From Acidobacteria bacterium UBA6911 (lineage in GTDB: Bacteria; Acidobacteriota; UBA6911), in assembly GCA_002451015.1 (NCBI GenBank), contig DKBB01000006.1:1-8761 (forward strand): DNA of 8,761 nucleotides. Direction: 5' to 3'. Below are positions 4,672 to 8,761 of this stretch, one piece after another. A program made the translations under genes and the position numbers. Positions within the stretch are counted from its first letter, which is position 1. The number at the start of each line of letters is the position of its first letter. A model generated the notes under the pieces. It was not told the origin of the DNA. It did no database searches and worked only from the letters and a program-made list of their open reading frames with translations.

Positions 4672-6510
4672 ATGAAAAAGACGACAGTTCTCCTTTGCAT
4701 TCTACTTGTCGGCATTTTTTTTACGGGTGCCTGTGGTGAAAAACAGCTCGATCGGGCCGATCTTGTCGCATTAATGGATCAATATCTCGCAGCCCTGGTA
4801 CAACACGATCCGGCTGGAATTCCACTCGCAGACGATGTAAAGCTCGTCGAAAACATCACGGCTACTGCCATCGGCGAAGGATTGTGGAAAACGGCGACCG
4901 GCGGGCCGACCGAATTCAAAATTTATATTGCCGACCCTGTCGAACAGCGGGTCGCTTTCATGGGTATTATGGAGAGGGAGGGCGAACCGGTTTATCTGGG
5001 AGCCCGCCTGAAACTGGATTATGGCAAAATCACTGAAATAGATCACATGGTTTCTCCCGCGGCGTCTCCGATGTCGGGGAATGCTGTGCCGGAAGGACTT
5101 ATAACGCCGCGTCCCGCCCTGGTTGAGAAATTGGACCCGTCCGAAAGGACGCCCCGGGATGAGATGCTGAAAGCCGCGCTTGCCTACTATGATTCACTGG
5201 AACAAACTTCCGGCGCAGCCGCGCCTTTTGCCGATGCCTGCCAGCGCAATGAAAACGGCATGACCACGGCCAACGCCGAAATGCCGACGGCAGAGGCTGC
5301 GGTCAACACACCCGCTGCCGGCGGGTACATGTCCACCTTCATGCAGATGACATGCGCCGAACAGATGGACACCGGCATGTGGAGATATATCACGGACATC
5401 AATCAGCTTCGCCCCGTTGCCATTGATGAAGAAATGGGACTGGTCATGATCTTTTCCGTCTTCAATCACGACGGCGACCCTAATCCGATGCCCGTAGTAA
5501 ACCTTCCCGGCATAACGGAACGCGACAACGAGTGGGGCCAGTTTACCGTTCCGGCCGCCCACACTTACAAGATCCGTAACGGAAAGATTTACGAGATTGA
5601 AGCGATGGCCATTGTCGGCGTCGGCTACCAGGCTTCCGACGGCTGGAGTTGTACCCGCCAATGCCTGGCCGATATCATGGACCAGTACCTGGCCGCCCTG
5701 GCCGGCAACGATCCTTCCGGTGTTCCACTGGCAGACGATGTTCAACTTGTAGAGAACACCGAAAAGACGCCCGTCGGCGAGGGTCTCTGGAAAACCGCCA
5801 CCGGCGGACCGACCGATTTTAAAATAATCGTCGCAGATCAGCCGGCGGGAGAAGTCGCCTTTATGGGTGTGATCGAAGAGAATGAAAATCCGACCATCGC
5901 TGTTATCCGGTTGAAGGTTGTGGATCACAAAATCAAGGAGATCGATCACCTGGTGATTCACAATGAGGAAGGAGCGCCGCTCCATCCCAATATGTCCGAA
6001 GTGCGCCCTGCACTGCTCGAGCGGCAGCCCAAGATGGAGCGTATCTCACGCGGGAAGATGATCGATATTGCCAATTCCTATTATGAGTCCATTCTGCAAG
6101 GCAACGGGGAGGTCGCCCCCTTTGCGGATGAATGCCAGCGCAGGGAAAACGGAGGTATCTCCGTCGGTAAAGATGCAAGTGACGACGATTCTACTGTATT
6201 CAACAGAATGAAATGCGGGGAGCAGATGAATACGGGCATCTGGAGTTATATCACGGATATTACCGATAGGCGCATTCTTGCCATCGATGAAGAAAAGGGA
6301 CTGGCATTCGCCTTTTCCATATTCCGGCATGACGGCGAACCCAAGATGATGAACATCGTCGGCGTGCCCGGAGTCACCGAACGTGCCAACGATTACGGGC
6401 CGTTCGATCTGCCGGCTGCGCATGTCTTCAAGATCCGCGGCGGCAAGATATACGATATCGAAGCGATCGGGTATATGGCCGATCACGGGATCACAAACGG
6501 GTGGGAATAA
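4672..6510 (+). CDS. Four-unit NTF2-like lipoprotein (internally duplicated), paralogue 2
   Basis: The product has 612 residues and is collinear with the gene at 2496 over its whole length. GGGAG lies six bases before the ATG, and the first codons and start context closely match those of paralogue 1. The signal peptide ends in FTGAC with C21 as the probable lipidation site; Thr at -3 is unusual, so lipidation is likely rather than certain. Module 1 spans residues 31-313 and module 2 spans 332-600, each with an A and a B NTF2-like unit. Conserved cysteines are C190/C228 (unit B1), C327/C331 (the Cx3C before A2) and C488/C515 (unit B2). Module 1 has drifted more than module 2: FADACQRNENG and TCAEQM replace FADECQR and KCGEQ. 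No function is assigned; an NTF2-like fold suggests ligand binding or an unknown enzymatic role. A terminator at 6539 closes the transcript. Confidence 0.88.
   Translation: MKKTTVLLCILLVGIFFTGACGEKQLDRADLVALMDQYLAALVQHDPAGIPLADDVKLVENITATAIGEGLWKTATGGPTEFKIYIADPVEQRVAFMGIMEREGEPVYLGARLKLDYGKITEIDHMVSPAASPMSGNAVPEGLITPRPALVEKLDPSERTPRDEMLKAALAYYDSLEQTSGAAAPFADACQRNENGMTTANAEMPTAEAAVNTPAAGGYMSTFMQMTCAEQMDTGMWRYITDINQLRPVAIDEEMGLVMIFSVFNHDGDPNPMPVVNLPGITERDNEWGQFTVPAAHTYKIRNGKIYEIEAMAIVGVGYQASDGWSCTRQCLADIMDQYLAALAGNDPSGVPLADDVQLVENTEKTPVGEGLWKTATGGPTDFKIIVADQPAGEVAFMGVIEENENPTIAVIRLKVVDHKIKEIDHLVIHNEEGAPLHPNMSEVRPALLERQPKMERISRGKMIDIANSYYESILQGNGEVAPFADECQRRENGGISVGKDASDDDSTVFNRMKCGEQMNTGIWSYITDITDRRILAIDEEKGLAFAFSIFRHDGEPKMMNIVGVPGVTERANDYGPFDLPAAHVFKIRGGKIYDIEAIGYMADHGITNGWE
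4762..5610 (+). repeat. Module 1 (units A1-B1) of the second tandem lipoprotein
   Basis: Residues 31-313 correspond to module 1 of paralogue 1. Shared features absent from the second modules include KIYxADPVEQ, DEEMGLVMIFS and FNHDGDPNP. A longer Ala/Thr-rich insertion lies at about residues 199-218, between the two conserved cysteines of unit B. Confidence 0.75.
5660..5714 (+). repeat. Near-identical 55-base tract, copy 2
   Basis: It matches 3472-3526 at 54 of 55 positions, with 44 consecutive identical bases (5671-5714). It falls at the start of module 2, just after the Cx3C motif. Confidence 0.8.
5665..6471 (+). repeat. Module 2 (units A2-B2) of the second tandem lipoprotein
   Basis: Residues 332-600 repeat the module of residues 31-313, preceded by WSCTRQC. 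Long stretches match module 2 of paralogue 1, including VENTEKTPVGEGLWKTATGG and FADECQRRENGGIS. Confidence 0.8.
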
Positions 6511-6538
6511 TCCGGGAAATTTCTCTTAATCTTTCCAG

Positions 6539-6571
6539 CGGGGGCGGTACAATGTGACTACCCCCCGTTTT
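6539..6571 (+). terminator. Rho-independent terminator after paralogue 2
   Basis: CGGGGG (6539-6544) pairs with CCCCCG (6562-6567). The stem can extend inward with GTA/TAC pairs after a small bulge. TTTT follows directly. It lies 28 bases after the stop codon. Confidence 0.8.
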
Positions 6572-6590
6572 CTGTTGCGTGTCGTTCGGG

Positions 6591-6602
6591 AAAACCGGTT
6601 TT
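6591..6602. repeat. 12-base perfect palindrome before the VWA gene
   Basis: AAAACCGGTTTT equals its own reverse complement and sits 24 bases before the VWA start codon, a position where a bound regulator could block transcription. The ACCGGT core also occurs elsewhere in the window, including inside coding sequence, so specificity is uncertain. Confidence 0.3.
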
Positions 6603-6625
6603 TACAACTTTGATCGGATGTCGTT

Positions 6626-7546
6626 ATGAGGATTCAAATTTCACCGGCAATAACTGTGTGTTTCATTTTACTGGTCCTGTTCGCCGGAGGCGTATTCGGA
6701 TTCTCGCCTCAGAAGACAATCCGCAGCGAGGTATCGATCGTAAATATCCCTTTCAGCGCCCTGGATAAAGACGGCATTCCCGTGAGCGGTCTGAGCGCCG
6801 CAGACTTCAGGATTTTCGAAAACGGCAAGCCCCAGGAGATTGAGTTTTTCAGCGAAACGGCGAAGAGCGAAGAGGTGATCCTGACAATCGCTTTGATTAT
6901 CGACACCAGTGGGAGCGTCAAGGATAAGCTCCAGTATGAAATTGAGACCGCAGCAGAGTTTTTCAGGGAAATAATGAGGCCGAATAAGGACCTTGCTTTA
7001 ATTATCCAGTTCGATTCCGAAGTCAATCTTGTCCAGGATTTCACTCAAAATCAGGACGATCTGGTCCATGCATTAAACAGCTTGAGAGCGGGCGGCAACA
7101 CTTCTCTTTACGATGCCGTTTATCTTGCCGCGGAAGAAAAACTGTTTTATGAGGCCGGACGGAAGGTGATGGTCGTAATCAGCGACGGGGAAGACACCTC
7201 CAGTCTTGTTTCCAGAGATGAGGCGGTTGAAGCCGCCCAGAAAAGCAACGCTCTCATTTACGGCATAGGGGTACGCGGAAGTCGTTCCCAGGGCAGTTTC
7301 GGAGATCTGCAAAAATTTTCAGAGCAGACCGGCGGCGCCTTTTTTTCACCCCGCGCTGAATTCAAGGAGATACAGGAAACATTCAACAAGATCGGAAGAG
7401 ATCTCCGGGGACAATACAGTCTGGCCTACATTCCGACGGATAAAAGAAAGGACGGTACCTTCCGGAAAATTGAAATTCACTGCGAGAAGCGTGATGTTCG
7501 AATACGATCCCGGAAAGGCTACTATGCTCCGGAAGGGAACCGGTGA
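6626..7546 (+). CDS. Secreted von Willebrand factor A (VWFA-related, TIGR03436-like) protein
   Basis: The product has 306 residues. Residues 1-25 form a signal peptide with no lipobox cysteine, so the protein is probably periplasmic or secreted. Residues 36-80 (VNIPFSALDKDGIPVSGLSA, then DFRIFENGKPQEIEFF) are the N-terminal beta-rich segment typical of the 'VWFA-related Acidobacterial domain' family. The VWA domain spans about 86-265 with a complete metal-ion-dependent adhesion site: D93-x-S95-x-S97, T159 and D187 (ISDGED). The C-terminal segment, about 266-302 (YSLAYIPT...RKIEI...RSRKGYYAP), is also typical of that family. Full length agrees with single-domain members. The ribosome binding site is weak; the start is chosen because the signal peptide begins there. 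It likely mediates metal-dependent protein binding; the partner is unknown. A terminator lies before it, so it is probably transcribed on its own. Confidence 0.9.
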   Translation: MRIQISPAITVCFILLVLFAGGVFGFSPQKTIRSEVSIVNIPFSALDKDGIPVSGLSAADFRIFENGKPQEIEFFSETAKSEEVILTIALIIDTSGSVKDKLQYEIETAAEFFREIMRPNKDLALIIQFDSEVNLVQDFTQNQDDLVHALNSLRAGGNTSLYDAVYLAAEEKLFYEAGRKVMVVISDGEDTSSLVSRDEAVEAAQKSNALIYGIGVRGSRSQGSFGDLQKFSEQTGGAFFSPRAEFKEIQETFNKIGRDLRGQYSLAYIPTDKRKDGTFRKIEIHCEKRDVRIRSRKGYYAPEGNR

Positions 7547-7592
7547 GGTCCCGGTCCACTTATGGAGTATTGACGGATGTTCTGAATAAACG

Positions 7593-7611
7593 AAACTGCG
7601 GAGTTTTTTTT
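7593..7611. terminator. Small hairpin with T-run between convergent genes
   Basis: AAACT (7593-7597), a GCGG loop and AGTTT (7602-7606) form a 5-base-pair stem whose right arm runs into eight consecutive T. It lies 46 bases after the VWA stop. The reverse direction, after the DUF169 stop, has only a short T-rich tail. It is short for a terminator but well placed to serve the rightward gene. Confidence 0.45.
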
Positions 7612-8536
7612 ATTCCGGCGCGTCCAGGCCCCACCGTTTGAAATACTCCTCATAAATCGGAGGCTGCTTGAAATTGCCTTTTATCATGCGGCCGAAACCG
7701 TCGCGGTATCCCATTCCCATCTTGTCGTAGTGATATACACCGGACATCAACTCTTCCATTCTGCCAGCCGGAACGGTGAGCATCATTTCGTCGTCCCCGA
7801 CAGCGCCTCTTTCATATTCTCCGGGATCGGGTACGGTCACTTCGCATTCTCCCGTCAGAAGGGACGGTACCACGGAGTGCACACAGGACCATAGCGGATC
7901 GATGGTGGATGTAACCCGGTATCCGTTTTTCCGCAATATGGCGAACAGCATGTGACGCAGCTGCGTTGCGTTGCAGTAGATCACCGTCAGGTCTGGTGTG
8001 TAGTTTGCATTATGAAGCGGTCCCAGAACCATCCCGGCATATTTGCCGTGCGGCAGCAGAGGTATCTCACTGGTGCGTTTCTTTGCGCCTTCCTTGTCTT
8101 GTACAAAGAAAGCACTCATGGATCCTTCCAGGTAATCCTCTGGCGGCTCCTTCAGCCCGTAGCCGATGATCGGTTCAAAGCACCAGTGGTCTTCGATAAA
8201 CATCGCCAGTTTCGTTCCCCGATGGCGGGCTATGCCGAAAGCCTGGCAGGTGGAGTAATGTTCCCCAAGGTCCTTTTTCGGTCTTACGGCGCCCTCCGGG
8301 ATCTCGCTTTCACTTTTCAGCATTTTTATGGCGATCGGATACGTTCTCAAAACCAGCATGTTTAAAAGATCCTGGCCGTAAGTATTCATCGTTTCTATCG
8401 GTGTCAATGCTTTTCCCTCGGTTTTTGCGGTGCCATGGGCCATATTCGCAAGACCGGCTGATCCGGCCACGGCCGCGGCTGCGGCTACAAAGTTCCTTCG
8501 TGTCAATCCTTTAGGCGCAGATTTAATGGAGCACAT
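7610..8536 (-). CDS. Tat-exported DUF169 family protein
   Basis: The product has 308 residues from the ATG at 8536, chosen because AGGGGGGA lies just upstream on the minus strand and because this puts the twin-arginine signal near the N-terminus. Longer starts (TTG 8587, ATG 8572) have no ribosome binding site. Residues 11-17 are LTRRNFV, followed by an Ala-rich hydrophobic stretch to about 35, a clear Tat signal, so export of a folded protein, possibly with a cofactor, is inferred. Residues 45-300 fit DUF169: THYS-like STCQAFG (C97), DHWCFEP (C119), VIYCNATQLRHML (C188), WSCVHSVVPSLLTGECEVTVPDPGEY (C218, C231, quoted here only as the family's C-terminal core) and DEMMLTVPAGRM. The family's function is not established. 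Most members I recall are cytoplasmic, so the Tat signal is notable. The upstream neighbour on the same strand is an MBL-fold hydrolase, 102 bases away. Confidence 0.85.
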   Translation of the reverse strand: MCSIKSAPKGLTRRNFVAAAAAVAGSAGLANMAHGTAKTEGKALTPIETMNTYGQDLLNMLVLRTYPIAIKMLKSESEIPEGAVRPKKDLGEHYSTCQAFGIARHRGTKLAMFIEDHWCFEPIIGYGLKEPPEDYLEGSMSAFFVQDKEGAKKRTSEIPLLPHGKYAGMVLGPLHNANYTPDLTVIYCNATQLRHMLFAILRKNGYRVTSTIDPLWSCVHSVVPSLLTGECEVTVPDPGEYERGAVGDDEMMLTVPAGRMEELMSGVYHYDKMGMGYRDGFGRMIKGNFKQPPIYEEYFKRWGLDAPE

Positions 8537-8638
8537 AGCATTCCCCCCTGATTTTATATTTCTGTGGGGCATTCTTATATCGTTCAATGGAGGAGTGCAA
8601 GAGAAACTTCTCTACTGTGTATTTAAGTAAAACTAATC

Positions 8639-8761
8639 TTATGTTTTGAATGTATAGCGTGTTCCCGCCGTGTTCAGAATGAAGGCGTCGGGCATCGCGC
8701 TGCTGAAAGCGACCAGGGCTTCAAATCCGGTGCAATGCATCGGCGCTACTATATCCGGATT
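8639..8761 (-). CDS. MBL-fold metallo-hydrolase (COG1237-like), C-terminal fragment at window edge
   Basis: The last 40 codons of a leftward gene enter from the right edge and stop at a TAA (8639-8641). The peptide reads NPDIVAPMHCTG, then FEALVAFSSAMPDAFILN, then TAGTRYTFKT. The PMHCTG motif followed by an alpha helix, a 'DAF' strand and a final TAGTRYTF strand matches the C-terminal end of metallo-beta-lactamase-fold hydrolases of the COG1237 type, where this histidine is a metal ligand. The substrate cannot be inferred from this fragment. The gene lies upstream of, and on the same strand as, the DUF169 gene, with no strong terminator between them, so an operon is possible. Confidence 0.65.
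   Translation of the reverse strand, partial: NPDIVAPMHCTGFEALVAFSSAMPDAFILNTAGTRYTFKT

Noticed and set aside
926..6600. AACCGGTT occurs at 926, 4307, 4985 and 6593
   Set aside because: Two copies lie inside coding sequence and ACCGG is common throughout the window, so composition explains this as well as an operator does. Only the extended copy at 6591-6602 is listed.
8600..8613. AGAGA/TCTCT hairpin between the MBL and DUF169 genes
   Set aside because: The stem is only five A/G-rich pairs with no T-run, too weak to call a terminator.

Overview
The window reads as an accessory stretch of a diderm (Gram-negative-type) bacterial chromosome. It holds seven genes, two of them cut by the window edges. 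Nearly all the products appear to be exported or membrane-bound: three probable lipoproteins, one MFS permease, one secreted von Willebrand A (VWA) protein and one Tat-exported DUF169 protein. The moderate-to-high G+C content, the Tat-targeted DUF169 protein beside an MBL-fold hydrolase, and a VWA protein of the 'Acidobacterial VWFA-related' type fit Desulfobacterota or a neighbouring phylum. That placement is inference and weak. There are no rRNA, tRNA, CRISPR, IS or phage features.

Left part (1-2401): a truncated lipoprotein gene reads leftward off the edge from 708. A 457-base divergent intergenic region follows, then an MFS permease gene reading right (1166-2401). The intergenic region holds a candidate promoter, a 12-base palindrome and a leader hairpin.

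Centre (2496-6510): two tandem paralogous genes of 617 and 612 codons encode lipoprotein-like proteins. Each consists of two copies of a ~280-residue module, and each module looks like two NTF2/SnoaL-like alpha+beta units in A-B order, giving four units per protein. The divergent gene at the left edge begins with the same A-B module, so three relatives of this family lie within 6.5 kb. A strong Rho-independent terminator follows each tandem gene. The 322-base gap between them holds several inverted repeats, one directly beside the ribosome binding site. The first tandem gene has no terminator before it and may be co-transcribed with the MFS gene.

Right part (6626-8761): a secreted VWA protein with a complete MIDAS reads right. 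Converging on it are a Tat-signal DUF169 protein and, upstream of that at the window edge, the C-terminal end of an MBL-fold metallo-hydrolase with an HCTG motif.

The most unusual object is the lipoprotein cluster: an internally duplicated multi-unit gene that was then duplicated in tandem, with short tracts of near-identical DNA suggesting gene conversion, and conserved cysteines consistent with an extracytoplasmic location. Its function cannot be read from the sequence. The MFS neighbour suggests, but does not prove, a link with a transported small molecule.
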